Source: Lineus longissimus (lineage: Eukaryota > Nemertea > Pilidiophora > Heteronemertea > Lineidae). From it: a stretch of DNA of 64,000 nucleotides. How positions within the stretch are numbered: the first letter of the stretch is position 1; every line of letters begins with the position of its first letter. The stretch is taken from assembly GCF_910592395.1 (NCBI RefSeq), contig NC_088319.1:11408001-11472000 (forward strand), given 5' to 3'. The position numbers and the translations under genes are program-made. Shown here one piece after another: positions 25,701 to 35,633 of this stretch. Under the pieces are notes generated by a model. That model searched no databases. It was not told the DNA's origin and saw only the letters and a list, made by a program, of their open reading frames with translations.

Positions 25701-27572
25701 GTAAACTCAGAATATTTCAATAAAAATGGAATGATTCTGGTTCAGCTGATCGAAGAATTTGTTCAAGTAAAGTTCCAGTTGTGTGGCCTGGGTCAACGCG
25801 TGTCCCGAGAAAGCTCTGTCCCAACGCCCGCCTTTCGAAACGGGCGGTGGCTTTTAAAATGAAGCCATACGTTCCTTTAGTGGATAGACTCTTTATGGAA
25901 AGATTATTGTATGGTTGAGTACATTTGCGGCAACTACTGTTTTACTTGCCAACAAAATTTGCTATTGATAACATCGACAATACAGGTTAGCGTGCAACAG
26001 CTTCCTCATAGTGGAGATGGATCGATTTTTCCCAATGGCAACAGAGGAGAGAAATCTTAACTCGTCAACAAAATACCCTTCCGATATACACTTTTAGAAA
26101 CAAAGGTTTTTGAGCTTTTGAAAGCTCTTTTATACTGGTTTTTCGGCCTATACAGATATACACCCCGTGGAGGCTTTTCAGCTCAAAGAAAAACTCTTGG
26201 CAGTTTTTCACTACCTCAAAAACCTTTGGAGTTTTCCATTTTCCCGGAAAACCTGTACGGGGTGAATATTTTTGGCCAAAAAAACATTTTCCAGAAGCTC
26301 ATAAACCCTTATTTCTAAGAATGTACACATACTATATGACGCAGCCATTGCTTTACGTCATTACCATTATTACCCAAATCTTCCTATCCAAATATTATCT
26401 TTTAACTATTTGCAGCCATTCAAACTCTATCGGAGCTTACAGCGCAAAACAAAATCAAATACGGCACCCTCGCCGATACGAACACTGCTCATTTCATTCT
26501 TACGGCGACTAATGACGTTTATGGCCGGATGGCCAGACATACGATGGACTTCGACACCAACGTCAAGACGGTCAGCGAAGCCATACGACAATTAAAGAGT
26601 GGTTTTAAAGGTAGGTCCATTTCCATACTCGAGGTAGCGGCACGTGGCTAGATTGCATTTACTCAAAACATGATGACGTGGATGATGTGGTTAAGTATGT
26701 GCTTATAGTATGTGCTCATAGTATTTGAGCTGAATGTTGAAAAACCTTTAAATTTTCTTTGGTCAAAAAACAAATGGCCGGGTCTATTTGGCAAGCCGCT
26801 CGCCGAACAGGCATCTTTTTTTGTCCTGTTTGGAGAGCCGCTTGTCAAACAGCACTAAAAAGCCACCCTGTTTGGCCAGCCGGGCTTGCCAAACAGGTAA
26901 AAAATCTACCCTGTTTGGCGAGCTGGAGACTTCACAACACATTAGCCAGAGAGTTCGGCTCTCCATTCAGGACAAGAAAAAGTCGCTGTTTGGTAAGCCG
27001 GGCTTGCCAAATAGTCACTTCCAAAACAAATATGTATTCCATACAGGTTTTTTTGAAAAATGAGCCAAATGGTTTTTGAGATTGTGACCTCTAAGTGTTT
27101 TTTACTTCCCTGAAAAACTTCTATCGGATGCACATTTGTGTCGGCCGAAAAACCATTATAGATTTTTTGAAGTTCAAAACGTTTATTTCTAAGAGTGTAT
27201 CTGATCTGACATAATCTGCAATTAACCCTCTTTCAATCAATTTCAGGAAACAAAAAGACGCAGTACGCCTTCATCTACGACGAGCCTATTCTGAGAAACA
27301 TAGCAAATCATGATTCTGATTGTGATCTGCAATTAGTTGGCAATCTTTTTCACCGATCATCCTACGGCATCATGGCCCGAAAGGGTTCCGCTTTTTTAGA
27401 TATTTTGAATTCTGCCATCTTGGATATGAAGGAAACTGGGTTTATTGAAAAACTTGAAGGACGCTGGTTCAAGAGCGGTGATTGTTTTACCAGTGAAAGT
27501 GAGCAATTTTTCTCTTCGGATAGTTCTTCTTCTATCGCTTCATCTTCCGTGAAGAACGAAGCACTTTGTTAA

Positions 27573-27603
<31 letters not shown>

Positions 27604-29217
27604 TATTTAAAGGGACAATTTAGGGGTGGAATTTATTTGTCCAGGTGGATGATAACCTTGCTAGCAACCACGCACCGCCGCTTGTGGTATCACTAATGCT
27701 AAACTCTTATAATGATTTACGCCAGTGTTGCGAGGCAGTGGACATGGCTTGTGAATTTCAGACAGGCCCGCCTTTATACCCAGTTCTCGTGCACTGATAA
27801 TTGCAATTAAATTATTTTTCAATTATCTTGTCACGGTCCTGCTTGAAGCCTTCTCTGTGTGAAAAAAAACCATACCTCATGCCCAAGTTATCCCCAAAAC
27901 ATCTTGCGCCGCCTTGGGCAACCGCATGTTGTGACGAGCTGCAGGCAACCAAGGCATTCATACCAAAAGTGATGCGATTGAGTCGACTGCCTTTGCGTAA
28001 CTTTTCATAGTGCAAATGGCAGCAATGAACACCCATCACAGCCATATACTTACCACGGCTTGACATTGAGTATGCCCTAACACACACTTCATGTCTCTGC
28101 CCAAAATCCTAACATTCCTCTCTGGGGTTTTTTATCCTAGGCTCGACCGTAACGGACACTGAATCACTGGTGATGACCGCCGAGCAGATGTCTGGAATCT
28201 TCATCACCGGATTGGGAATGTTCGGGCTCGGTGTCCTCCTGGTGTTTGGCGAATTCATCTTCGCTGCCTTTACTGACATCGAGAAATACAGGTCAGAGGA
28301 GGTCAGTTCTAAATCCAGGCAGCAGTTTATGAGAGGCATGCAGTATTCATCTGACCTACATTATACTTGCACATCTGTTGCTAGCAGCACATGGGTCATA
28401 TCGATGCTAATAAGGAAGTACGGGGTGATAGGCCAGATGAATACCTCTGAGCTCCTGATCCGGGATATGCGCGCCAAGGCCTTCAACCCAGAAACTTATT
28501 GAGGATGCGAATGCTAGAAGCTAAGGTGGCCAAGTGCTATTTTTGGGACTACTGAGTTCTTAGGATATATTTTTTGATATGAACTACATCTATGTTGCCA
28601 TCTCCAGGTCTTGACCTGGTTGTTCAAAACAAATTTCGTCACTAACGCTGGCGTCAACTAACTTAACTTAGCGCTATTTCCTTCAGCTACTCCCTTAGGC
28701 TTTAGATGAGTTAAGTAAATGTCAACGTTAGTGACAAAACGTTTTTTAACAACCGGGCCTGGTGTGAATACTGCTACGGTTGTCATGGCTAATAGGCCAG
28801 TGTGACGCAAAGAACATGGCTGTCCTAATGCACTTTCGATGTGTTTACTATTTTCGCGATTTTTTTCGATTTTCCCAAAATGGAATATTTGAGACTGTAG
28901 AAAGGGCGCACCACTTTCAACAATCTCGCGCTAAGTATATAATTAGGCTCAAAGAAATTGAAAATGATGAAATTTTAACACCCCTCCTCCATCCAGTTTA
29001 ATCAATCATCCAATCTTGATTTCAGAATGGTCCTAAAACCGTCTGCGGGGCGCTAACAGTAAGGTTGGCTCACGTTTGGGATGCAATTATTGTCCATATT
29101 AGGACGAGGTTTTTCTGCCAGCACGTGGAATCAGAAGATGGGGACGAGGATGAAGTCGAGGAAGTAATGGCGGCTGGCAAGAGGATGAAATCGAAGGATA
29201 TGTACAGAACGTTTTGA
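16754..29217 (+). CDS. Ionotropic glutamate receptor, NMDA/epsilon-like
   Basis: Sixteen exons: 16754-16994, 17724-17890, 18467-18704, 19504-19634, 19992-20126, 20542-20706, 22043-22150, 22492-22641, 23236-23433, 24047-24233, 24510-24682, 25561-25696, 26416-26610, 27247-27498, 28141-28301, 29026-29217. They give 942 residues with phases agreeing throughout. Order: amino-terminal domain (1 to about 430), S1 (DPPFVIKK; ligand arginine R526 in SKNRAAVIDF), M1, pore loop, M3 (GYTANFAAFLTV, 659-670), S2 (YAFIYD, acidic D753 as in glycine/NMDA-type sites), M4 (about 838-863) and an acidic tail. It is a ligand-gated cation channel of the plasma membrane. The Q/R/N site aligns to Gly630, not Gln or Asn, and the first Ser of SYTANLAAF is Gly. 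No signal peptide is seen at the chosen ATG, so a 5' exon is probably missing. Donors after exons 3 and 10 (gttgcg, gttggt) are weak. Subfamily is uncertain. Confidence 0.87.
18395..18442 (+). repeat. End of a dispersed repeat family
   Basis: The block aaatatttatcgaacggtgt, followed by gggcctttaa, closely matches 23670-23715 and 43955-43998, and in reverse 24707-24740 and 34556-34590. It appears to be the conserved terminus of a short interspersed or MITE family in this genome. Confidence 0.55.
20707..21430 (+). repeat. 724-bp duplicated unit, first copy
   Basis: The sequence beginning gtacgccaaaagtgccactt at 20707 recurs at 21431 with few mismatches. The unit includes a palindrome at 21142-21430 with arms of about 130 bp. 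Its left edge coincides with the splice donor after receptor exon 6. Confidence 0.85.
21142..21430. mobile_element. Large palindromic foldback element
   Basis: The arms at 21142-21285 and about 21290-21428 are reverse complements (cttcttcattgggaatta outward; ctttctagtctgtagtac near the centre). Neither arm has coding potential. It is probably a foldback DNA element. A second left arm without its right arm lies at 21866-21995. Confidence 0.75.
21431..21995 (+). repeat. 724-bp duplicated unit, second copy (truncated)
   Basis: It matches 20707-21270 at a constant offset of 724 bases and stops after the first palindrome arm. Fewer than a few percent of positions differ, so the duplication looks recent. 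Confidence 0.85.
23640..23900 (+). repeat. Dispersed repeats in a receptor intron
   Basis: 23670-23715 is a member of the aaatatttaacgaatggcgt family. 23760-23870 (gagtttcccattttaccgag) resembles 26200-26300 (ggagttttccattttcccgg) and 27095-27190. These look like pieces of one or two short non-coding families. Confidence 0.5.
24245..24325 (+). repeat. aacgtcctcg short tandem array
   Basis: The word aacgtcctcg or aacgtcctca occurs four times in about 60 bases, directly after the donor of receptor exon 10. Confidence 0.7.
24891..25353. mobile_element. MITE with 35-bp terminal inverted repeats
   Basis: Left end taaagcccgcggcacactag at 24891 and right end 25319-25353 are reverse complements over about 35 bp (ccgccaactttggcg core). 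The interior repeats the core at about 25272. A paralogous copy of the surrounding intron at about 34735 lacks the whole element (cgcgtaaggaatgaaggcc), proving insertion or clean excision. The flanks suggest a TA or TWA target. Confidence 0.85.
25395..25485 (+). pseudogene. Fossil duplicate of receptor exon 10 end
   Basis: One frame reads NWPIIAPFDRDLLV then a stop. This matches IWPIIAPFDSALWLL of the real pre-M1 exon at 24180-24230, with about 30 of 38 bases identical over tggcctat..attgctccatttga. It lies in the intron between exons 11 and 12 and lacks a usable open exon. Confidence 0.6.
26155..26310 (+). repeat. Dispersed repeat in a receptor intron
   Basis: An AT-rich segment with ggagttttccattttcccgg, related to 23790-23870 and 27095-27190 in neighbouring introns. 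It has no coding potential and an imperfect inverted character (caccccgt near the left, acggggtg near the right). Confidence 0.5.
26780..27015. repeat. Palindromic tandem array, about 40-bp unit
   Basis: About six imperfect copies of a self-complementary word (ctgtttggcaagccgggctt followed by gccaaacag). Several frames stay open through it because of base composition, but no known domain appears. Confidence 0.65.
27574..27603 (+). repeat. (ACG)n microsatellite
   Basis: About ten perfect gac/acg triplets lie just beyond the donor of receptor exon 14, inside the following intron. Confidence 0.95.
28612..28763. mobile_element. Inverted-repeat element in the last receptor intron
   Basis: Arms of about 55 bp at 28612-28666 and 28706-28763 pair (gttcaaaacaaatttcgtca with its inverse), interrupted by small mismatches. 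It is probably a MITE. Confidence 0.65.
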
Positions 29218-29319
29218 TGGAAGAAGTACTATTGGACTTGTTGGCCGGTGTAAGAGGGATTTTTAGTCCCCATGAGAAAAGTCAAGGGAATAAAAGATTC
29301 AGTCTACTGTTGGTATCCA

Positions 29320-29325
29320 AATAAA
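29320..29325 (+). promoter_or_regulatory. Polyadenylation signal of the glutamate receptor
   Basis: AATAAA lies about 100 bases after the stop at 29217, supporting the choice of last exon. Confidence 0.6.
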
Positions 29326-30283
29326 GAATGGAAACAAATGTTCTTGGTCTCTATAACTATACACATTAACCGTCAATTAATGGTTCGATCGGACTAACCC
29401 TAGTGAGCTGAGCATTCCTTTTCGAAAAATCTAATTTCTGGTGAAGGCTGATTTCACTATGGCGGAATGATTATATGTACCATGGTGAAATGGATTTCTC
29501 CACGGTAAACTATGTTTTACCTCTCCAATACACTACGATTATTATCTATCGATAAACCATGATATCTGGTGAAAATTTACACATATTTGTGTAATGTGTT
29601 TCTTTTTTTCTATAAAATGTATTCTTTTATTTGGCGGTTTCTGATAATGACACCGCATTGCAAACCTAATTTTCTGGCGAGACAACGTGTAGTAACACAA
29701 TATTCCGAGCGCGTGAAAGAATACTCTAGTCTTTGTTGAAGTTGTGTTTACCACTGAACGCCTGATTATCAGATGACGCTCAACTATCCAGTAACAAAAC
29801 AACAAATTAAGGCGTTCATTTCGAGCCTGTATCAAATAACGGTCGACCATTTTCGTATAATTCGCATCAACGTAATGAGTTCGGCTTCCCTTGCTCCACG
29901 AATACGGTGAGTTCACCCATTTTTTTCATACATTATGCGTAATTGATGATGTGAAGGACAATTTTCGACTTCTGATATTATTCAGCATTACCGATACCGC
30001 TTCAGGGCCATTCACTTGACCGGTACTTGGGACTTCCATTACGTAAAAATGCGGGCGGTGAGGGGACGACCCAGTGCATGTCGGCGGCCGAGACGCCTTG
30101 TGATTGGCTCAGTGTTGATGACTGCTCCGGAGATGCAGAAATAAGCAGGTTTGATTGGCAAATGCAACCTGAAGTCCACTAATCGGAGAATTTAACCTTT
30201 AATTGGTCTTTCCTTAAAATTCTCGAAATTCTTTCGCAGAGGCTCAAACAATCTAGACAGGCAATTTATTTCTGACAGTAAAA

Positions 30284-32409
30284 ATGGATTCGATTGACGA
30301 CAGTGCGGAAACTAATTTGTCCTTGATCTTGGACTACGGCGCCGGCGAGCAACCAGAGTACCCTCTCCTGCTTCTGTTCTACAGAATCCTTTCTCGCTAC
30401 GTTTGGATTATACCGGTCGTGTTGGGTGTTCCTGGCAACATCATATCTATCTTTGTGGCGAATAGGAAGCACAACCGAGCGCTCTCGCCGTGCATCTACA
30501 TGGAAGCGATGGCCGTTGCCGACACCTTGGAACTCATTGAGCATGTTATTGGTCTAACTGTGATGTACACTAAGCCAGGCCAGAAGATGGTGCACATGAG
30601 GGATGCGTTCTACAAGTAAGTAATGTGCGCATTTACCTAAAAGTTGTTTCCTCCTGATTCAGTTACATATCCAGTTTATTCAACGTGTTTACCTAAATAT
30701 ATGGCTTGTGGCAGAGTCCATATATGGATCCATCGATATCACAGTTTACATTGGTTGAAGCATAGAGTAGTTGCTCTAAGATTGCAGCCACAGGGATTAA
30801 GGCAAAAAGTGCTAATAACAGAAAAAAAATTTAATCAAGAGGTACGATAGTAGGCCTACCCCTTGAATTTTGTAATTCGCACTTTTTGCCTCAAATGCCT
30901 GTGGTTGCCGCTGCTTTTCCGTGTATTATATCCGGTGGACACGTTCATTACCGCCCATTTACTTGCTTTTAAGAAATGCATATCCGGTGACCGAATTCGT
31001 TGTTGCTCTAGCTTGCAACATTCACTGTCTGTTACCAGAATCACTCCTCAATGTTCCTTGCAGATTCCTGCTTTTCTTGTAAGAACATTTTTCATTGCAG
31101 ATCGTATTTTTATTTGGGGTACGTGTTTGCCATGTCAGGGTTTTTCCTGGCTGAGATGAGCGTTGACCGCCTGATTGCTGTGAGGTTCCCCATGGGCGCC
31201 CCGAGACTCTGTACCACCTCTCGGGCCATCAAGACAGTGGTCATCACGACTGTCCTTGTCATTATCTTCAACCTACAGATACCATTCGTGGTGGTTTATA
31301 ACAAGAACCCTTTCACGGGTAAGATTCTAAATTCCATATCCACTGTATGTTCTTGAAGTCTAGCATGGACTTTAAACATTAACGGATCTGAAACACGAAA
31401 CAGTTGTTGTTACGTCCTCAATTATTAGTAGTTGGACAGTCCTGTTCTGGTGACGAATGGCCTCCCGGTTTTTTTTCTTGACGGAAAAAGTGTTTATAAT
31501 GGCACTCCGATCAGCTATCTGAGTCCAATGTTTTTGCTACCTGTCACCTATGTATGTTCGATCAAAGGTCCCTTCTCTTTAAGTGTTCTCCGTATTGGCT
31601 TCAAAATAACTGATCCCTTTGAAGCAACACTTTCACTGTGCGCGAGGTTTGGTCGTTGTATTACTATCACTGCACGCCCGCGTGCATCGACCATCTTGTG
31701 CGTAGTCGCAGAGTACGGTAGTAGTTGCACGCAATATAGGGGGGGGGGGGGGGTACTTTTGATAAATACATTCACAGCCCTACTACTGAGATCATTATAA
31801 GCCATACATTACTTTTGTTCCACAGGAACGGAAATTCTTATCTTTCAGGTGGATGGTTACAGGGCAATTGAGATTGCAGCCACTTTATCCCAGCTGCTTT
31901 TAGGGACAGTCATACTATTCGTCATCATTTTGGGATGCAACATCGTCATCATCATCACGGTCAAAAGCGCCTCAGCAAAAAGAGCAAAAATGAGCAGAGG
32001 TCAAGGTCAAGGTGACCGGAAGGAGGAAAAGCACCTGACGCGCATGCTCATCTTTGTAAGCATGGCGTACATGGTGACGTCGATTCCGTACAGGTTGTAT
32101 TATCTGCTGATGGATATACCGGAGATAGGACAGGATTACAACATGAATGACGACTACTGGAATCTGCGCCATCTTGTTCAAATTTTTGTCGTTTTTGACC
32201 TCTGGGTTTATAATTATGCAATAAATTTTTACCTATACTGCATTGGAGGTGGTGCGAAATACAGGAAAGATGCAATGGATGTCTGTAAGGGGATGGTTCC
32301 ATGCTGCTTTCAGATTATAGTGAATAAAACACAAGCAACGATCTACGTATTCTCCATGCTGCTTTCAGGCCAGATAAACTTCTTGACTCCGGCTATTATA
32401 ACAACGTAA
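30284..32409 (+). pseudogene. GPCR copy 1, probably broken
   Basis: Exon equivalents: 30284-30615, 31101-31318, 31481-31551 and 31849-32409. TM1-TM2 (VPGNIISIFVANRKHNRALS), TM3 with VDRLIAVRF, and TM5-TM7 are almost identical to copy 2. About 18 bases before the third exon are gone compared with copy 2, so the acceptor AG reads cttg|acgg. The extracellular-loop-2 cysteine (KCVYNG in copy 2) is Ser here. In the last exon, about 52 inserted bases after CCFQ replace the normal end with a longer tail (to 32409). An unannotated acceptor could rescue splicing, but none with the right phase is obvious. It may still be transcribed: aataaa lies at 32410-32415. Confidence 0.7.
30778..30920. repeat. Imperfect inverted repeat in GPCR intron 1
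   Basis: ggcaaaaagtgc with flanking cagccacagg returns as gcactttttgcc with cctgtggttgc about 100 bases later. The same structure is at 36110-36245 in copy 2, so it predates the duplication. Confidence 0.6.
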
Positions 32410-32423
32410 AATAAAGTGTCCAG

Positions 32424-32480
32424 CCTCGTTCCTCACCCGAATTTGGTCTCCTTATGACCAAATTAGGGTGAGGAACGAGG
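32424..32480. repeat. 24-bp-arm hairpin
   Basis: cctcgttcctcaccc and the following attttggt-like bases pair almost perfectly with 32457-32480, leaving a loop of about 9 bases. It sits just past the GPCR copy 1 polyadenylation signal. A shorter version (arm about 18 bp) is at 38093-38142. Confidence 0.8.
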
Positions 32481-32791
32481 CCGGTCCATAGTGCATATGG
32501 CTGGTAACACTCCCAGAGAGTAGACCTTGAATCGTCACGGGAAATGTAAAGGCCAATATCGCTAGGGGCGGCAATAATGTGAAGCGCTTTGAGCGACTGA
32601 CACCAGTAGGATTTAGCGCTGAAAAAGTCTAAATGTTTTGCCTTATGTTTATGCGTATCGCCAAACGTATCACCAAAAACCGATTATATTTTTTACTTCC
32701 AAAATGAGTTACAGTTTTTTTGTATTCCACTTTCTACTTTTGAGAAATGGCTGTCGACGAAGTCAATTTGCCGACGGCGAAGTCAAGGCCT

Positions 32792-32952
32792 GGGTACACT
32801 GACAACATTTTAGCAACATTTTTACAACATTCTGGTTGCAACACACCATGTTGGCAAAATGCTGCATAATGTGCATAGGAAAATGCATTTTACAACATTT
32901 TTACAGCATGTTGCTAAAATGTTGCAAAAAATGTTACCAGTCAGTGTACACC
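32792..32952. mobile_element. Inverted-repeat element, copy 1
   Basis: Ends gggtacactgacaacatttt and its inverse (gtcagtgtacacc) enclose further paired aacattttagcaacat words. The same element is at 38488-38643, so the insertion predates the segmental duplication. Confidence 0.7.
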
Positions 32953-34154
32953 CTGCTTTACTCGGCCGTGATTTTCTCATTCTCGATATAGATTGTTCCC
33001 ATTAGGATTGGTGGCAAAACGTCATAGGGAGTCTGCATGTTGACAATGTGGCACCGGCCATACCCCTTGCACTTCGCTAGGTTATCTCCACGGAAGGATG
33101 GTGCACCTGTAAAGTTCCGCGGATTGATGGAGTGCTGGTGTGCCGGGTTTCAAAGCTCACTTGTCGCTTTTTCTCCAATGATTGAAACATGTTACACCTC
33201 TGCAATAGAAGCCAAGATTCGAGTTAGAGAAATCGAGATAAGTAGTGCAAATGGAAGTAACGTTGGCCAAAGCGAGACCTTTGTATTCGTCGACTAGGTA
33301 GATTTTTCGAGTGGAGCATCGTCGAGTTAAGCGGCTGACTGTAGTTCCTGTCCCCCATATATGATTGGACAACATGCACGTTGACGTTCAAGAATCTCGA
33401 AGCGCATAATGTCTCATCGACCTTGGGAGAAATGAGCACCCGTTCAGACCCGACTTGGTTTGAAGAATTACCACATAGGTCAGTATCGGACCACTGGGTA
33501 TGGCTTTTATCGGAGCGTCTTGGAAAAATTATCAGTCGCTTGAAGTCAACAAAGCAACAGGTTAAAGGGGACAATATATAGTGAGATAGGAGAGACCTCT
33601 ATCGGCGATTTCGTGCATCTTACTCTCGCCTGCCTATACCTGGCTTCTGCCTATGTCTCCTTTAAATTTAAAAAAAGCATTATCAGTGTGTACCCTTCAG
33701 CTTATTGGCAATGTCAGTAATCTTCAACATCCCGGTCGCGATTTTTACAGTCGAGATATATCTCAGCTTGCAACTTTCGTGGCAGAGATGTGTATGATAC
33801 TCCTTTTTGAGAGTTCTTTCATTAGCGCCAACCGATCAACCAAGCCCGGATTCAAGACAAGTTATCTCACTGACACTCTCGTCGACTTTAGAACAGGGGC
33901 GCAGAGTATGTAGGATGACTAATGGCCTGCCCGGGAGCATGATAAAATTATGACTATAAAGCACGCAAACAGGTGATTTAAAAGCTTTTTGAAGCAATCC
34001 TCTGAAAGGAGCTGGGAAAGAGTCACGGACGTTGGACCTCCGGCTGTCGACTGTGACATCATGGCGTAAAACGCCGAACGTGTTCGGGTATTTTCGGAAC
34101 GTTATTGAGTCCATTCGCCATGATTGTGCGTAGCAACTGGTGCCTTCATTCCAC

Positions 34155-34282
34155 ATAATGGGTGATATGAATAAAGACTAGCAAATGCTTTTACTCCGGT
34201 TTTGTGCAGGAAGGCCTAGTGTAAATGTACATGGAGATTTAGATAAAAGCATTTGCTAGTCTTTATTCATATCACCCATTAT
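34155..34282. mobile_element. MITE with 39-bp near-perfect inverted repeats
   Basis: Arms 34155-34193 and 34244-34282 (taatgggtgatatgaataaa and so on) are essentially perfect reverse complements around about 50 bp. The equivalent place in copy 2 (about 39877) has no element, giving an empty site. Confidence 0.85.
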
Positions 34283-34467
34283 CTTTGTTCTTATTTCAAT
34301 TTACTATCTAGCCTCGACAGGTTGAGATAATCTACATTCTTGTCCTCCCCATACATCAACCATATTCAAAAACGAGCAGTAACCATGTTACTGATTTCGT
34401 TGTCGATATAGGTGTACAGGCCTTCATACATGTCTTTATAGTCCAGGCATTCAGAATAAAACAAGTC

Positions 34468-34560
34468 ATGTCTCACAAAGAATTCGACCCCGTAAGCTTT
34501 GTTAAGGACCTCCTGGTAGGAGGGGTGTCTGCCGGTATCTCGAAGGTCGATGATACTTAA
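34468..34560 (+). pseudogene. Truncated ADP/ATP carrier exon 1
   Basis: The frame opens with the same residues as the intact carrier at 40068 (start [11 protein letters not shown]), with one Ala-to-Val change, through VSAGISK. At about 34547 similarity switches abruptly to an intron of the glutamate receptor, adding VDDT and a stop. This marks the tandem-duplication junction. It has 31 codons and no downstream exon. Confidence 0.9.
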
Positions 34561-34914
34561 AGCCCTACTCCGTTTGTTAAATATTTGATAGTTGCTCTCA
34601 TTGATATTTATTCAAGTTCGTGTAAATGGTTGTACATTTCAACAATGCCGTTGTGTAGACAGTAAACAAATACTATAAGTACCATATGGGGGTCGATAGG
34701 CCATACATGTAAGGGTAAATACATGTACGCGTAAGGAATGAAGGCCATCCATTCCTCTCGGTTCATCAGAAAAGTCATTCCAAGGTAGCCAAAAGAAATC
34801 GGCCCATCATTGCTTCATTTGATAGGGACCTGTGGGTCCAGCACCGTGTATCGTAATGACATAACATAGATTTTTTTCTAATCTAATTTCCAAAATCTCA
34901 AAAACCACGTCACC
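34549..34914 (+). pseudogene. Displaced fragment of glutamate-receptor intron 11
   Basis: It is collinear with receptor intron positions about 24690-24890 plus 25354-25530, without the 24891-25353 transposon. It carries the exon-10 fossil (PIIASFDRDLW). It ends where similarity jumps to the region upstream of the GPCR (about 29398). About 3.9 kb of receptor 3' sequence is missing from this copy. Confidence 0.85.
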
Positions 34915-35633
34915 TCAGTGAGCTGAGCATTCCTTTCGAAAAATCTAATTTATGGTAAAGGCTGATTTCACTATGGCAGAATGATTATATGCACATGTAC
35001 CATCGTGAAATGAATTTCTACATGGTAATTTTCTGGCGAGACAACGTGTAGTAACACAATACTCCTAGCGTGTGAAAGAATACTCTAGTCTTTGTTGAAG
35101 TTTTTGTCTGCCACTGAACTCCAGATTATCAGATAACATTCAACTATACAGCAATAAAATTAAGGAAGGCGTTCATTTCTAGCGCGTATCAAATAACGGT
35201 CAACCATTTTCGTATAATTCGCATCAACGTAATGAGTCAGCTACTCTTGCTCCGCGAATACGGTGAGTTCACCCCTTTTTTTCATACATTATGCGTATTT
35301 GATGAAAAGAAGGACAATTTTCGACTTCTGACATTATTCAGCATTACCGATACCGCTTCAGGGCCTTTCACTTGATCGGTACTTGGGACTTCCCATACGT
35401 AAAAATGCGGGCGGTGAGGGGACGACCCACTGCATGTTGGCGGCCGAGACGCCTTGTGATTGGCTCAGTGTTGATGACTGCTCCGGAGATGCAGAAAAAA
35501 GTAGGTTTGATTGGCAAATGCAACCAGAAGTCCACTTCGGAGAATTTTACTTTTAATTGGTCTTTCCTGAAAATTCTCCAAAAGCTTTCACAGAGGCTCA
35601 AACAGTATAGAAAGGTAATTTATTTCAGCAAAA

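Larger units (their letters stand above)
32483..34467. other. No gene; non-coding part of the duplicated block
   Basis: Contains the inverted-repeat element at 32792-32952, a segment of about 360 bp (about 32953-33315) missing from copy 2, and the 39-bp-arm element at 34155-34282. No recognisable exon. Confidence 0.5.
29396..34548 (+). repeat. Segmental duplication, copy 1
   Basis: From gtgagctgagcattcctttt at 29398 to the truncated carrier exon ending near 34546, this block is repeated in the same order and orientation at 34915-40146. It contains a GPCR gene and the start of the ADP/ATP carrier. The two copies are collinear, with several indels of 50-370 bp. Confidence 0.9.

Noticed and set aside
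26759-27133. Several overlapping open frames on both strands
   Set aside because: They are created by the palindromic tandem array; sequences differ by frame and match no domain.
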